A program made the translations under genes and the position numbers. Below the pieces are notes generated by a model. The model was given only the letters and a program-made list of their open reading frames with translations, ran no database searches and was not told the DNA's origin. Below, in pieces: positions 1-9,560 of a DNA stretch of 64,000 bases (position 1 is its first letter; each line of letters starts with the position of its first letter). The stretch is from Clostridium aquiflavi (GTDB lineage: Bacteria; Bacillota; Clostridia; Clostridiales; Clostridiaceae): assembly GCF_031344075.1 (NCBI RefSeq), contig NZ_JAVJAN010000021.1, positions 3,589 to 67,588 of the forward strand, given 5' to 3'.

Positions 1-561
1 ATTGGAGATACAGCATTAGTATTAGGCTCTGGTCCTATAGGATTAGCAACTATAGAATGTTTAAAAGCGGCAGGTGCAAAATTAGTAGTAGTATTACAAA
101 GAAAATCTATAAGACAAGAATATGCTAAAAGAGCAGGAGCAGATGTTGTTCTAGATCCTAATGAAGTTGATATAGCAGAAGAAGTTAAAAAGCTTACAAA
201 TGGATTAGGCGTAGATGTAGCCTTTGAAACTACAGGAGCTCAAATAGGTTTTGACACAGGTATTAATAGCTTAAAATTCGAAGGAACTATGGTTATAACA
301 AGTATATGGGAAAATGGCGTTACATTTAATCCTAATGCTTTAGTATTTACAGAAAAGAAGATAGTTGGAACATTAGCATATAGACATGAATTCCCAGCAA
401 CTATGGCTCAAATGAATGATGGTAGAATAAAAGCAGAAGGATATGTAACTAAGAGAATACACTTAGATGACATAGTAGAAGAAGGATTTGGAGCATTAAC
501 AGGTCCAGAAAAGAAGAAACACGTTAAGATATTAGTAACACCAGATAAAGGTCTTTTATAA
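1..561 (+). CDS. medium-chain alcohol dehydrogenase, probably 2,3-butanediol dehydrogenase (5' end outside window)
   Basis: The reading frame is open from the first base to a TAA, giving the last 186 residues of a zinc-type medium-chain dehydrogenase/reductase. The visible part starts at the cofactor domain: the Rossmann loop GSGPIG lies at visible residues 9-14. The C-terminal part, with FTEKKIVGTLAYR and the DDIVEEGF segment, resembles (R,R)-2,3-butanediol dehydrogenases, which interconvert acetoin and butanediol with NAD(H). The catalytic zinc ligands would be upstream of the window, so substrate specificity cannot be checked. It ends 20 bp before nfnA and may be co-transcribed with it. 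Family membership is secure; the butanediol assignment is inference. Confidence 0.8.
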   Translation: MGDTALVLGSGPIGLATIECLKAAGAKLVVVLQRKSIRQEYAKRAGADVVLDPNEVDIAEEVKKLTNGLGVDVAFETTGAQIGFDTGINSLKFEGTMVITSIWENGVTFNPNALVFTEKKIVGTLAYRHEFPATMAQMNDGRIKAEGYVTKRIHLDDIVEEGFGALTGPEKKKHVKILVTPDKGLL

Positions 562-581
562 AAGAATCAGGGGGAACATAA

Positions 582-1469
582 ATGTACAAGATAGTTAGTA
601 AAAGAGAGCTTACAAATAATATATTTTTAATGGATATAGAAGCTCCAAGAGTAGCAAAATCAGCTGAGCCAGGTCAATTTATTATTATTAAGAATGATGA
701 AAAAGGTGAAAGAGTACCTTTAACTATTGCAGGTTATAATAGAGAAGAAGGAACTGTAAGTATAGTATTTCAAACAGTTGGTAAAAGCACACAAGAGCTA
801 GCTCAATATGAAGTTGGTTCTTATGTAGCAGACTTTGTTGGACCATTAGGACAGCCAAGTGAATTTATTCATGAAGATTTAGAAAGCTTAAAAAAGAAAA
901 AGCTAATATTCATTGCTGGGGGAGTAGGAGCTGCACCTGTTTATCCTCAAGTTAAATGGATGCATGATAATGGAATAGATGTAGATGTTATTGTTGGATC
1001 TAGAACAAAAAATTTATTAATATTAGAAGAAGAAATGAAAGCAGTAGCTGGAACTCTTTATGTAGCAACTGATGATGGAAGCTATGGATTTAATGGAAGA
1101 GTTACTGATTGCTTACAAGGTCTAGTTAACGAAGGAAATGAGTATGACCATGCAGTTGTTATAGGCCCTATGATAATGATGAAATTTATGGCAGACTTAA
1201 CTAAAAAATTAGATATACCAACTACAGTAAGCTTAAATCCTATAATGGTAGATGGAACAGGAATGTGCGGAGCTTGTAGAGTAACTGTTGGTGGTGAAAT
1301 TAAATTTGCTTGTGTTGATGGACCAGAATTTAATGGTCACTTAATAAATTACGATGAATCTATGAGGAGACAAGCTATGTATAAAACAGAAGAAGGTAAA
1401 GCTAAACTAGCATTAGAAGAAGGTAATACTCATAGTCATGGTGGCTGTGGTTGCAGAGGTGATAAGTAA
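582..1469 (+). CDS. nfnA: NfnA: NADH-dependent reduced ferredoxin:NADP oxidoreductase, small (FAD/[2Fe-2S]) subunit
   Basis: A 295-residue PyrK/ferredoxin-reductase-like protein. The FAD-binding segment RVPLTIAGY lies near residue 45 and the NAD-binding loop AGGVGAAPVY near 110. A C-terminal [2Fe-2S] site reads DGTGMCGAC followed 11 residues later by a third Cys. An Asp stands where PyrK proteins have the first Cys, a ligand set I recall as described for Nfn. The tail is unusual, rich in His, Gly and Cys (HSHGGCGCRGDK). A GGGGG ribosome site precedes the ATG. It is followed 2 bp later by the partner subunit; together they form the soluble electron-bifurcating transhydrogenase that couples NADH, ferredoxin and NADPH pools in clostridia. 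Confidence 0.88.
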   Translation: MYKIVSKRELTNNIFLMDIEAPRVAKSAEPGQFIIIKNDEKGERVPLTIAGYNREEGTVSIVFQTVGKSTQELAQYEVGSYVADFVGPLGQPSEFIHEDLESLKKKKLIFIAGGVGAAPVYPQVKWMHDNGIDVDVIVGSRTKNLLILEEEMKAVAGTLYVATDDGSYGFNGRVTDCLQGLVNEGNEYDHAVVIGPMIMMKFMADLTKKLDIPTTVSLNPIMVDGTGMCGACRVTVGGEIKFACVDGPEFNGHLINYDESMRRQAMYKTEEGKAKLALEEGNTHSHGGCGCRGDK

Positions 1470-1471
1470 TA

Positions 1472-2863
1472 ATGGATATGAAAGAGAGAATGGTAAGAGT
1501 ACCTGTAAGAGAACAAAATCCAAAAGTTAGAGCAACAAATTTTGAAGAAGTCTGTTTAGGATACAATGAAGAAGAAGCGATTAAAGAAGCCTCAAGATGT
1601 TTAAATTGTAAAAATCCTAAATGTGTAGAAGGCTGTCCAGTATCTATTAATATTCCAGGATTTATTTCACATGTTAAAGAAGGTAACTTTGAAGAAGCAG
1701 CAAAAGAAGTTTCAAAGTATAGTGCACTACCAGCAGTATGCGGTAGAGTATGTCCTCAAGAAAGCCAATGTGAAGGAAAATGCGTTTTAGGAATAAAAGG
1801 TGATTCAGTATCAATTGGTAAGCTTGAAAGATTTACAGCCGATTGGGCAAGTACCAATGATGTAGATTTAAGTGAAACAGCATCTAAAAATGGAATAAAG
1901 GTAGCTGTTATAGGAAGTGGTCCATCAGGACTAACTTGTGCAGGAGACTTAGCTAAAAACGGATATGATGTTACTATATTTGAAGCACTTCATAAAGCTG
2001 GTGGAGTTTTAGAATATGGTATACCAGAATTCAGACTTCCAAAAGAAAAAGTAGTTAAAAATGAAGTTGATAATATAAGAAAACTTGGCGTTAAGATTGA
2101 AACTAATGTTATTGTAGGTAGAACAATAACAATTGATGAACTTTTTGAAGAAGAAGGTTTCAAAGCAGTATTTATAGGTTCAGGAGCAGGTCTTCCTAAA
2201 TTCATGGGAATAGAAGGAGAAAATGCAAATGGAGTATGTTCTGCAAATGAGTTCTTAACAAGAGTAAACTTAATGAAAGCAGCAGTTGATGGATATGATA
2301 CACCTGTTAGAGCTGGTAAAAAAGTTGCTATAGTTGGTGGCGGAAATGTTGCTATGGATGCTGCAAGAACTGCATTAAGACTTGGAGCAGAAAGTCATAT
2401 AGTATACAGAAGAGGTGAATCAGAACTTCCAGCAAGAGTTGAAGAAGTTCATCATGCTAAAGAAGAAGGTGTAATCTTTGATGTTTTAACTAATCCAAAA
2501 GAAATATTAGTAGATGAAAATGGATGGGTTAAAGGAATGAAATGCATTAAAATGGAACTTGGAGAGCCAGATGAATCTGGAAGAAGAAGTCCAGTTGAAA
2601 TTGCAGGATCAGAATTTATTATTGATGTGGATACTGTAATAATGTCACTTGGAACATCACCAAATCCATTAATATCTTCAACAACTCAAGGATTAGAAAT
2701 AAATAAGAGAAGATGTATAATTGCTGAAGATGAAACTGGATTAACGTCAAAAGAAGGTGTTTATGCTGGTGGAGATGCAGTAACTGGTGCTGCAACAGTA
2801 ATTCTTGCTATGGGAGCAGGAAAAAAAGCAGCTCAAGCAATTGATGAATACTTAACTAAATAA
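1472..2863 (+). CDS. nfnB: NfnB: large subunit (GltD/glutamate synthase small-subunit-like, FAD, two [4Fe-4S])
   Basis: A 463-residue protein of the GltD family. The N-terminal ferredoxin-like region has Cys clusters CLNCKNPKCVEGCP (about residues 44-57) and CGRVCPQESQCEGKC (about 90-104). Next come an FAD Rossmann motif VIGSGPSGLTCAG (about 146) and an NADPH motif VGGGNVAMDAA (about 289). A C-terminal FAD motif AGGDAVTGAATVILAMG closes the sequence. It is often annotated as glutamate synthase small subunit, but no large GOGAT subunit is adjacent. The preceding gene is the small Nfn subunit, so the bifurcating transhydrogenase role is preferred. The 2-bp gap to nfnA indicates a two-gene operon, ended by the hairpin downstream. 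Confidence 0.88.
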   Translation: MDMKERMVRVPVREQNPKVRATNFEEVCLGYNEEEAIKEASRCLNCKNPKCVEGCPVSINIPGFISHVKEGNFEEAAKEVSKYSALPAVCGRVCPQESQCEGKCVLGIKGDSVSIGKLERFTADWASTNDVDLSETASKNGIKVAVIGSGPSGLTCAGDLAKNGYDVTIFEALHKAGGVLEYGIPEFRLPKEKVVKNEVDNIRKLGVKIETNVIVGRTITIDELFEEEGFKAVFIGSGAGLPKFMGIEGENANGVCSANEFLTRVNLMKAAVDGYDTPVRAGKKVAIVGGGNVAMDAARTALRLGAESHIVYRRGESELPARVEEVHHAKEEGVIFDVLTNPKEILVDENGWVKGMKCIKMELGEPDESGRRSPVEIAGSEFIIDVDTVIMSLGTSPNPLISSTTQGLEINKRRCIIAEDETGLTSKEGVYAGGDAVTGAATVILAMGAGKKAAQAIDEYLTK

Positions 2864-2895
2864 TTTAGATATATTGAACGAACGCACGCATTCAA

Positions 2896-2936
2896 AAAGG
2901 ACATTACTAATAATTTTAGTAATGGCCTTTTTTATA
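2896..2936 (+). terminator. intrinsic terminator after nfnAB
   Basis: AAGGACATTACTAA pairs with TTAGTAATGGCCTT (one mismatch) around a five-base loop and is followed by a T-run. The remaining bases to the chemotaxis receptor start at 3198 are extremely AT-rich and hold only its presumed promoter and a TAAGGAGA ribosome site at 3182-3189; I see no gene in them. Confidence 0.8.
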
Positions 2937-3197
2937 TTTAAATAACTTTAAACATAAATTAACAATTTATTTGTATTTAATATTATATATTTTAAATTAT
3001 TATTCACAAAAAAATGCTTTGAAAATTAACAAATATATAAATAAAGAGAGAAAAAACTAGTAAATAAAAGAAAAATATTAATATAATTAAAAACATAGTT
3101 TTTTTGTAAATAACAATATTAAAGTTTAATAAAAATATAGTCGAAAATTAGATATAGTGTTAAAATTATGAAGATATAACAGTAAGGAGATAAAAAT

Positions 3198-4907
3198 ATG
3201 TTAAAAACAATAAAAAGTAAGTTGATTTTTTTAGTAATTATTTTTGTAATTACAATTGTATTTATGGGAATATATTCAACTAAAACTTTAAATAATGTAA
3301 ATCAAAAATCAACAATTATTTCAAAGGAGTTTATTCCAGCAATAGTATATTCAGAAGAATTGAATACAATGACATCAGATTTTAGATTGCTTGAGTATAG
3401 CCATATAGTTGCAACAACTCCAGAAATTATGGAAGAAAAAGAAAAAGCTATGGAAGAAAAAGAGAAAGAAATACAGAAAAAATTAGACATGTATTCAAAA
3501 ACTATATATAGAGAAGAAGATAAAGAATTATTTGATATTGTTAAAGAAGAATGGAACAAATACTTAGGATTACATAATCAAGTTATTGGTTTAAGTAAAG
3601 AATTAAAAACACAAGAAGCAATGAATATAATGAGTGAAGATTTAAGAGAAGCTTTTAATAAAGCATCATCTTCTTTAATAAAATTAGCAGATCTTAATAA
3701 AAAAATGACTGAAAATGCTAGTTTAGAAGGGGATAAAGAATATAGTACGTCTATTAAAATAAACATAATAATAATAGCAGTATTAAGTGTATTAAGTATA
3801 ATATTTGGAGTTATTATTATTAATGCTATAAGAAAACCACTGAATATGTTAAAAGTAGAGCTAGATTCATTAGCAGAAAGAGGCGGAGATTTAACTAAAG
3901 AGATAGAAATAAATTCAGAAGATGAAATAAAAGATCTTTCAGTGAGTTTGAACAAATTCATACAAAATTTAAGGAATATTATAAAACAAGTTAATGAAAG
4001 TTCTAATAGCATAGATGATGTTACAGAAATTATAAAGAATAATGTTACAAAGTTAAATTCAGATATAGAGGAAGTATCAGCAACTACAGAGGAACTTGCT
4101 GCAAATATGGAAGAAACAGCAGCTTCATCTGAAGAAATGTTAGCAACATCGCAGGAAATTGAAGAAGTGGTTAAATCTATTTCTCAAAAATCTCAAGAGG
4201 GAGCTATTAAAGCAGGAGAGATAAGTAATAGAGCAGAAGATACTAAAATAAATGTACAAGCTTCAGAGAAGAAGTCAATTGAATTATTTAAAAGTACAAA
4301 ATTAGAATTAGAAGAAGCAATACAAGCATCAAAAGTTGTTGAACAAATAAATGTACTTTCAGAATCAATAATGCAAATAACTTCACAAACTAATCTTCTT
4401 GCTTTAAATGCAGCTATAGAAGCAGCAAGAGCAGGAGAAGCAGGAAAAGGATTTTCAGTTGTTGCTGAAGAGATAAGAAAGCTTGCAGAACAATCAAAAG
4501 ATACAGTAATAGAAATTCAAAATATAACAGGAAAAGTAACCAGTGCAGTTAGAAATCTTTCTAGTAGTTCAGATAAATTATTAAGATTTATGTCTATAGA
4601 TGTTTACAATGACTATAAGGAGATGTTAGATGTAGCATGTAAATACAGCGAAGATGCTGAGTTTGTTGACAGTCTTGTAACTGATTTTAGTTCAAGCTCA
4701 GAGGAACTTTTAGCATCTTTACAAGAAGTGATTAAAACAATAGACGGAGTTTCACAAGCTGCAAATGAAGGGGCTGGGGGTACTACAGATATTGCAAGTA
4801 GTATTTTACAAGTTAATGATAAATCTAATAGTGTTTTAGAAAATGCATTAAAATCACAAGAAAATGCTAAAAGGTTAAAAGAAGAAATTTCTAAGTTTAA
4901 AATTTAG
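3198..4907 (+). CDS. methyl-accepting chemotaxis protein
   Basis: A 569-residue membrane receptor. TM1 is at about residues 8-27 and is followed by an extracytoplasmic helical sensor region with a charged EKEKAMEEKEKEIQKK coiled coil. TM2 lies at about 187-209 (IIIIAVLSVLSIIFGVIII), then a HAMP linker beginning RKPLNMLKVELDSL. The long cytoplasmic signalling coil carries the signature hairpin tip NLLALNAAIEAARAGEAGKG at about residues 397-416, which contacts CheA/CheW. The sensor looks like the four-helix-bundle type, so the ligand is unknown. It stands alone, with TAAGGAGA before the ATG and a terminator at 5003-5044. FliB at 26.7 kb supports a motile organism. Confidence 0.92.
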   Translation: MLKTIKSKLIFLVIIFVITIVFMGIYSTKTLNNVNQKSTIISKEFIPAIVYSEELNTMTSDFRLLEYSHIVATTPEIMEEKEKAMEEKEKEIQKKLDMYSKTIYREEDKELFDIVKEEWNKYLGLHNQVIGLSKELKTQEAMNIMSEDLREAFNKASSSLIKLADLNKKMTENASLEGDKEYSTSIKINIIIIAVLSVLSIIFGVIIINAIRKPLNMLKVELDSLAERGGDLTKEIEINSEDEIKDLSVSLNKFIQNLRNIIKQVNESSNSIDDVTEIIKNNVTKLNSDIEEVSATTEELAANMEETAASSEEMLATSQEIEEVVKSISQKSQEGAIKAGEISNRAEDTKINVQASEKKSIELFKSTKLELEEAIQASKVVEQINVLSESIMQITSQTNLLALNAAIEAARAGEAGKGFSVVAEEIRKLAEQSKDTVIEIQNITGKVTSAVRNLSSSSDKLLRFMSIDVYNDYKEMLDVACKYSEDAEFVDSLVTDFSSSSEELLASLQEVIKTIDGVSQAANEGAGGTTDIASSILQVNDKSNSVLENALKSQENAKRLKEEISKFKI

Positions 4908-5002
4908 AATATGTTTAATTTAAGGTTTTGTTTTAGTAGTATCTTAATATATGAACATTTAAAACATAAAATAATTAAAAAGATAATATAAATTGATGAT
5001 AG

Positions 5003-5044
5003 AGGTAGATGTTATATATTTAGAATAATGTCTGCCTTTGTTGT
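5003..5044 (+). terminator. terminator after chemotaxis receptor
   Basis: A 13-bp stem (AGGTAGATGTTAT with ATAATGTCTGCCT, several G-U pairs) and a T-rich tail. Confidence 0.6.
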
Positions 5045-5112
5045 ATATAAAAACAAGTAAATTATGTTATACTTATATTGTTAAAATTTTAATTGTAGGG
5101 TGGAGGAATTTG

Positions 5113-5799
5113 ATGCTTATAAAAAGTATAAAGAAGTATACCAATTTGATTTTATTATTAGTTTTTGTTAGCTCTTTAGGATTAGTTGGTTGTGGAAATT
5201 TTAAAGATAATGATACTAAACAAAATGTTGAGTCAAACTCTACAACAGAAGATACTGACAGTAATTCATCAGAGGAAATTGAAAATTTACCATTAGCAAC
5301 TATAAATGTTAAGGATTATGGGGTTATTGAAGCTGTGTTGTATCCAGAAACTGCTCCTAATACGGTAAATAATTTTATAGATTTAGCTAATAAAGGTTTT
5401 TATAATAACCTTAAATTTCATAGAATAATTAAAGACTTTATGATTCAAGGTGGGGATCCAAAGGGTGATGGAACTGGAGGTCCAGGTTATTCAATAGAAG
5501 GAGAATTTGCATCAAACGGTATTCCAAATGGATTAAAACATACCAAAGGTGTACTGTCTATGGCAAGATCACAGAATCCTAATAGTGCAGGTAGTCAGTT
5601 TTTTATAATGACTGGAGACGCACCACATCTTGATGGAGAATATGCTGCTTTTGGTAAGGTAGTATCAGGTTTTGATGTGTTAGATAAAATAGGAAGTGTA
5701 AAAACTAAATCACAAGATATTCCTAAAGATGATGTGATTATTGAGTCAATTACTGTAGATAGCAAAGGCGTAGAGTACAATGAGCCAAATAAAAAATAG
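5113..5799 (+). CDS. cyclophilin-type peptidyl-prolyl isomerase, lipoprotein
   Basis: The start at 5113 follows GTGGAGGA by six bases and begins a lipoprotein signal peptide: KSIKKY, a hydrophobic stretch, then lipobox LVGC with Cys27. An upstream ATG at 5038 would bury the signal and has no good ribosome site. An acidic Ser/Asn/Glu-rich linker leads to a cyclophilin domain with FHRIIKDFMIQGGDPKGDG near residues 101-119. GSQFFIMTGDAPHLDGEYAA lies near 159-178. The family catalyses cis-trans isomerisation of prolyl bonds. The lipid anchor would place it on the outer face of the membrane, where it probably assists folding of exported proteins. It is monocistronic, with a terminator directly downstream. 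Confidence 0.93.
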   Translation: MLIKSIKKYTNLILLLVFVSSLGLVGCGNFKDNDTKQNVESNSTTEDTDSNSSEEIENLPLATINVKDYGVIEAVLYPETAPNTVNNFIDLANKGFYNNLKFHRIIKDFMIQGGDPKGDGTGGPGYSIEGEFASNGIPNGLKHTKGVLSMARSQNPNSAGSQFFIMTGDAPHLDGEYAAFGKVVSGFDVLDKIGSVKTKSQDIPKDDVIIESITVDSKGVEYNEPNKK

Positions 5800-5811
5800 A
5801 AAATTATTATT

Positions 5812-5853
5812 AATATATCATCATTGCTTCTAAGTTTTGATGATATATTTTTT
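5812..5853 (+). terminator. terminator after cyclophilin gene
   Basis: A 12-bp perfect stem AATATATCATCA / TGATGATATATT followed by T's. It lies inside the longest open frame of the next gene, which supports the later TTG start chosen there. Confidence 0.75.
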
Positions 5854-5881
5854 GCGTTATAAAAAAGGGGGAATTTTAATA

Positions 5882-6595
5882 TTGTTTACTAAAGATATAA
5901 ATATTAATATGTGTAAAAATAAACATGTTAATACTTCAGAATCTGTACATTTAGGAATACTTTTAGCTATTGTGGGAGGATTCCTTGATGCCTATACATT
6001 TGTATGTAGAGGAGGAGTTTTTGCAAATGCAGAAACTGGTAATATAGTTTTAGTAGGAGTAGAGGTAACTAAAGGAAATTTTAAAGGAGCTGTTATGGCA
6101 TTTTTACCTATTTTAGCATTCATAATTGGTGTTATTGTTGCAGAAAGAATAAACGAATTTGAATCTTGTATTGTAGTCGTAGACAGTCATCGTGCTATTT
6201 TGATAATTGAAATGTTAGTACTTTTTATTATAGGGTTTGTACCAACTACAATTCCTAATATATTTGTAACTACCACTATATCATTTGTTTCATCTGTACA
6301 GATATCATCATTTAGAAAATTAGTTGATTCTCCATATAGTACAACCATGTGTACTGGAAATTTGAGAAGTGCTTCACAAGCGGCATATATGGCATTTAGA
6401 AGAAAAGATAAGACCTACACTATAAAATCAATTCGTTATTGTATAATTATAATTTCTTTTTTAGTGGGCGCATGTTTAGGTGGAGTATCAACTCTAAAAA
6501 TTGGAGTTAGATCAGTTTGGATTTCTGTAATTGTATTACTTTGTGCTATCGTATTATTTACTATAGATGAAATAAGATTTAAAGAGCAATGTTAA
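5882..6595 (+). CDS. DUF1275 (YoaK-like) membrane protein
   Basis: A 237-residue membrane protein with about six hydrophobic segments. The family landmark is GGFLDAYTFVCRGGVFANAE followed by TGNIVLVGVEV near residues 35-65. The chosen start is TTG at 5882, ten bases after GGGGG. The longer frame from 5837 begins inside the preceding gene's terminator and has no ribosome site. A later ATG at 5909 is possible but also lacks one. The molecular role of DUF1275 proteins is unknown. No functional partner is visible next to it. Confidence 0.8.
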   Translation: MFTKDININMCKNKHVNTSESVHLGILLAIVGGFLDAYTFVCRGGVFANAETGNIVLVGVEVTKGNFKGAVMAFLPILAFIIGVIVAERINEFESCIVVVDSHRAILIIEMLVLFIIGFVPTTIPNIFVTTTISFVSSVQISSFRKLVDSPYSTTMCTGNLRSASQAAYMAFRRKDKTYTIKSIRYCIIIISFLVGACLGGVSTLKIGVRSVWISVIVLLCAIVLFTIDEIRFKEQC

Positions 6596-6692
6596 AAAAC
6601 TTGTCCACATTAAATTCATAGTTATACTTTATTTTTTGAATTTCAAAACTAGGATTTTTAAGTTGAAAAATTTAATTCTATAATAGAAATGT

Positions 6693-6743
6693 AATTAAAT
6701 TGAATTAAATTACTTTTAATAGAATTAAATTGAATTTAATTAC
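6693..6743. repeat. pair of 21-bp AT-only direct repeats, second copy a perfect palindrome
   Basis: Two 21-base units starting at 6693 and 6723 differ at one base. The second contains AATTAAATT-G-AATTTAATT, a perfect dyad. It lies in the 303-bp space before the GNAT gene and could be an operator or simple-sequence noise; no gene was seen in this interval. Confidence 0.5.
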
Positions 6744-6898
6744 AGCTACCAATAAATTGGAAGAAAACTTATGTAAATTGAGAAAAGATAGATTATTTCA
6801 ATGTAATAACATATTACAAAAATTACAGCATTTTACTATTAACTTATATAATTGGTACAATCGATTAAGATTATTAGATTATTTGGAGGGATAGTACA

Positions 6899-7414
6899 AT
6901 GTTATATTCAGATATAAATCTCCAGCATGAGGTTTATAGAGACGATGTTTTTGATATTGCAAAATGGTTAAAGGATGAAGAGGTATCTAAATATTTAAAT
7001 GAAAAAAATGGAATAACAAATAGTTTGGATAGTTTAGCAAACAATTCAACATTGCCTGTAATGACTCAATATTTTAATAATAATGGTCCATTTTATATGA
7101 TAGAGCATAAAAATAAATCAATTGGTTATTTAAAGATTGTTACTAAAGATAATAATAACAGTGCAGAAATAGTTGTTGCTATTGGTGATAAGAAAAAATG
7201 GGGCAAAGGAATAGGAACAATAGCTGTAAAAAAAGCTTTAAGTGAGGCATTCTTAAAATACAGAGTTAATAAAGTAGTAGCTAAAATTCATAAAGAAAAT
7301 TATAGATCAAGTAAGGTATTTAAAAAAGTAGGATTTATTGAAAATGAATTATTAGAAAAGGAAACAAAATACTTAATAACATTTAATGAGTATATTAGCC
7401 AATTTAGTAGTTAA
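6899..7414 (+). CDS. GNAT family N-acetyltransferase
   Basis: A 171-residue protein of the RimJ/RimL-like branch. The acetyl-CoA pyrophosphate loop is KKWGKGIGTIAVKKAL at about residues 98-113, preceded by the central strand AEIVVAIGDK. The family motif HKENYRSSKVFKKVGFIEN follows at about 130-148. The start follows TTGGAGGG by eight bases. GNAT enzymes transfer acetyl groups to amines; the substrate here cannot be read from the sequence. The gene is monocistronic and no antibiotic-resistance-specific signature was recognised. Confidence 0.85.
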   Translation: MLYSDINLQHEVYRDDVFDIAKWLKDEEVSKYLNEKNGITNSLDSLANNSTLPVMTQYFNNNGPFYMIEHKNKSIGYLKIVTKDNNNSAEIVVAIGDKKKWGKGIGTIAVKKALSEAFLKYRVNKVVAKIHKENYRSSKVFKKVGFIENELLEKETKYLITFNEYISQFSS

Positions 7415-7599
7415 ACTCAGAAAACAATCTATTATATAAATTTAATGTGATATTTTATCGAAGTGTTAATATATTAATAAGTAAAGTGTATGGAGTAATA
7501 TTTTTATATTTATGTCCTGAAATATAGTTGGAAGTAAATATTTTTTTTGTGCTAGGAGATACTATTTAATATTAAATAGATAACTAAGGAGGAATTAAT

Positions 7600-8466
7600 A
7601 TGAATTTTCCTAATTCATTTCCAGCACAACATCAAACCAAGCATCCAGGATTTGAATATGAAATGAGTCCAGTACCAGTTTATGATGATCCTAATTATAA
7701 TAAGAGTGGTGATTTATTAAGTAATAAGGTAGCACTAATTACTGGGGGTGATAGTGGAATCGGAAGAGCGGTATCAATAGCGTATGCTAAACAAGGAGCA
7801 GATATAGTAATTGTTTATTATAATGAAAATAGAGATGCAGAAGAAACAAAAAAACTTATAGAAAACATAGGACGAAAGTGTACTATTATAAGTGGTGATA
7901 TTGGAAAATCAGAATTTTGTAATGAAGCAATTAAAAAAACTATAAGTGAATATGGAAAATTAGATATTTTAGTAAATAATGCAGCTGTTCAATATGAATG
8001 TCAAGATATAAAGAATTTATCTGATGAACAATTTGATAAGACTTTTAATGTGAATGCATATGGAACTTTTTATATGACTAGAGAGGCATTAAAATATTTA
8101 AAACAAGGAAGTTGTATAATAAACACTGCTTCTGTTGTAGCATTTAAGGGGAATGAAACATTAATTGATTATTCTATGACAAAGGGAGCTATAATCGCAC
8201 TTACAAGATCATTAGCACTTTCTCTTGCAAAGAATAAAAGTGGAATAAGAGTAAATGCAGTTGCCCCAGGGCCAGTTTGGACTCCGCTTATACCATCTAG
8301 TTTTGATTCAACTAAAGTAACTACATTTGGAGCAAATACCCCTATGGGAAGGGCAGGCCAACCAGTTGAATGTGCTGGAGCATATGTATTTTTAGCATCT
8401 GAATGTGCATCATACATTACTGGTCAAACAATACATATTAACGGTGGAGAAATAGTTAATTCATAA
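7600..8466 (+). CDS. short-chain dehydrogenase/reductase of the YhdF/YhxC type
   Basis: A 288-residue SDR with an N-terminal extension of about 45 residues (FPAQHQTKHPGFEYEMSPVP) typical of the general-stress SDR group of Firmicutes. The NAD(P) loop TGGDSGIGRA is at about 47-56 and NNAAVQ at about 127. The catalytic Ser is in NTASVV and the catalytic YSMTK at about 191-195. The substrate is unknown; relatives are labelled glucose 1-dehydrogenase-like or general stress oxidoreductase. It is preceded by AAGGAGG and followed by a strong terminator, so it is a single-gene unit. Confidence 0.9.
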   Translation: MNFPNSFPAQHQTKHPGFEYEMSPVPVYDDPNYNKSGDLLSNKVALITGGDSGIGRAVSIAYAKQGADIVIVYYNENRDAEETKKLIENIGRKCTIISGDIGKSEFCNEAIKKTISEYGKLDILVNNAAVQYECQDIKNLSDEQFDKTFNVNAYGTFYMTREALKYLKQGSCIINTASVVAFKGNETLIDYSMTKGAIIALTRSLALSLAKNKSGIRVNAVAPGPVWTPLIPSSFDSTKVTTFGANTPMGRAGQPVECAGAYVFLASECASYITGQTIHINGGEIVNS

Positions 8467-8496
8467 TACAAATAATATTGTTTTTAAAATTAATTA

Positions 8497-8543
8497 AAAT
8501 AAGGCTTAAATTATGCTATATGCAAAATTTAAGCCTTATTTTT
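8497..8543 (+). terminator. terminator after SDR gene
   Basis: AAATAAGGCTTAAATT pairs with AATTTAAGCCTTATTT and is followed by T's. The rest of the 308-bp interval to 8774 is AT-rich with no gene seen. Confidence 0.85.
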
Positions 8544-8774
8544 AGTTGAGTATGAATTGTTTTTTTATTATGAAGAATTAAATAGATTTTTTATTAAGGA
8601 AAATAAATATATAATTTTGTGTAAAGCATATATAATTCTATGATGAAATAGTAATTTTAACTATCATATATTCAAATTATAATTACTAGAATTAAAATAG
8701 TATAATAAAGCTAAGATATGAAAATACAGTATTGAGTGGATGATACCATTTGATATTTAAAGGAGAGTAAGCTA

Positions 8775-9506
8775 GTGAGTAAATCATGCTCTAATGTAAT
8801 TAATAACAAAACAGCTAATATATATTATGAAGTACATGGTAAAGGGGAGGCATTAGTGCTTTTACATGGAAATGGGGAGGATTTAGAATATTTTAAAAAT
8901 CAAATAGAGTATTTTTCAAATAAATATATGGTTATTGCAATAGATACTCGAGGACATGGTAAATCTACAAAAGGAAATATACCATTTGATTTTTGGTTAT
9001 TTTCAGATGATGTAATTTCAATTTTAGATAAAGTTAATATTAAAAAAGCTCATATTTTAGGCTTTAGTGATGGTGGTAATACTGCATTACATTTAGGTTT
9101 AAAATATCCTGATAGAATCAGATCACTTATTTTAAATGGAGCAAATTTTAATCCTAATGGAGTGAAATTTTTAGTTCAAGCCCCAGTTATATTGGGATAT
9201 TATTTATCGATAATTTTCTCACTATGTTCAAATAAAGCAAAAAACAATAGAGATATTTTAAATTTGATGGTAAATAACCCTAAATTATTCAAAGAACAAC
9301 TTGAAAAAATTAAAATACCTACATTAGTAATAGCAGGAGATAATGATATGATTAAAGAAAATCATACTAAACTGATTTCAAGACTAATAGAAAATTCTGA
9401 AGTAAATATTATTTCAAATTCAAGTCATTTTGTTGCAGCAGAAAACCCTAAAGAATTTAATAAAATTGTAGAGGATTTTTTAAATAAACATAAAATAGAA
9501 GATTAA
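8775..9506 (+). CDS. alpha/beta-fold hydrolase
   Basis: A 243-residue alpha/beta hydrolase starting at GTG, eight bases after AAAGGAGAG. The oxyanion segment LLHGNGED is near residue 28. The nucleophile elbow GFSDGGN places Ser near 98. The acid is in the segment AGDNDMI near 194 and the catalytic His in SSHFV near 221. The nearest types are small esterases and haloperoxidase-like hydrolases; the cap region is short and no substrate can be assigned. Monocistronic. Confidence 0.87.
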   Translation: MSKSCSNVINNKTANIYYEVHGKGEALVLLHGNGEDLEYFKNQIEYFSNKYMVIAIDTRGHGKSTKGNIPFDFWLFSDDVISILDKVNIKKAHILGFSDGGNTALHLGLKYPDRIRSLILNGANFNPNGVKFLVQAPVILGYYLSIIFSLCSNKAKNNRDILNLMVNNPKLFKEQLEKIKIPTLVIAGDNDMIKENHTKLISRLIENSEVNIISNSSHFVAAENPKEFNKIVEDFLNKHKIED

Positions 9507-9523
9507 CCAATTTATAAATTAAA

Positions 9524-9560
9524 AGATGATTTCTTAAATATATAGAAATCATTTTTTTTA
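9524..9560 (+). terminator. terminator after hydrolase gene
   Basis: ATGATTTCT / AGAAATCAT stem with nine-base loop and an eight-T tail. Confidence 0.75.

Noticed and set aside
1472..2863. Glutamate synthase small subunit
   Set aside because: No large GOGAT subunit is adjacent and the gene is paired with NfnA, so NfnB fits better.
5837..5881. Longer N-terminus for the DUF1275 protein
   Set aside because: This segment overlaps the cyclophilin terminator and has no ribosome site; TTG 5882 is well placed after GGGGG.
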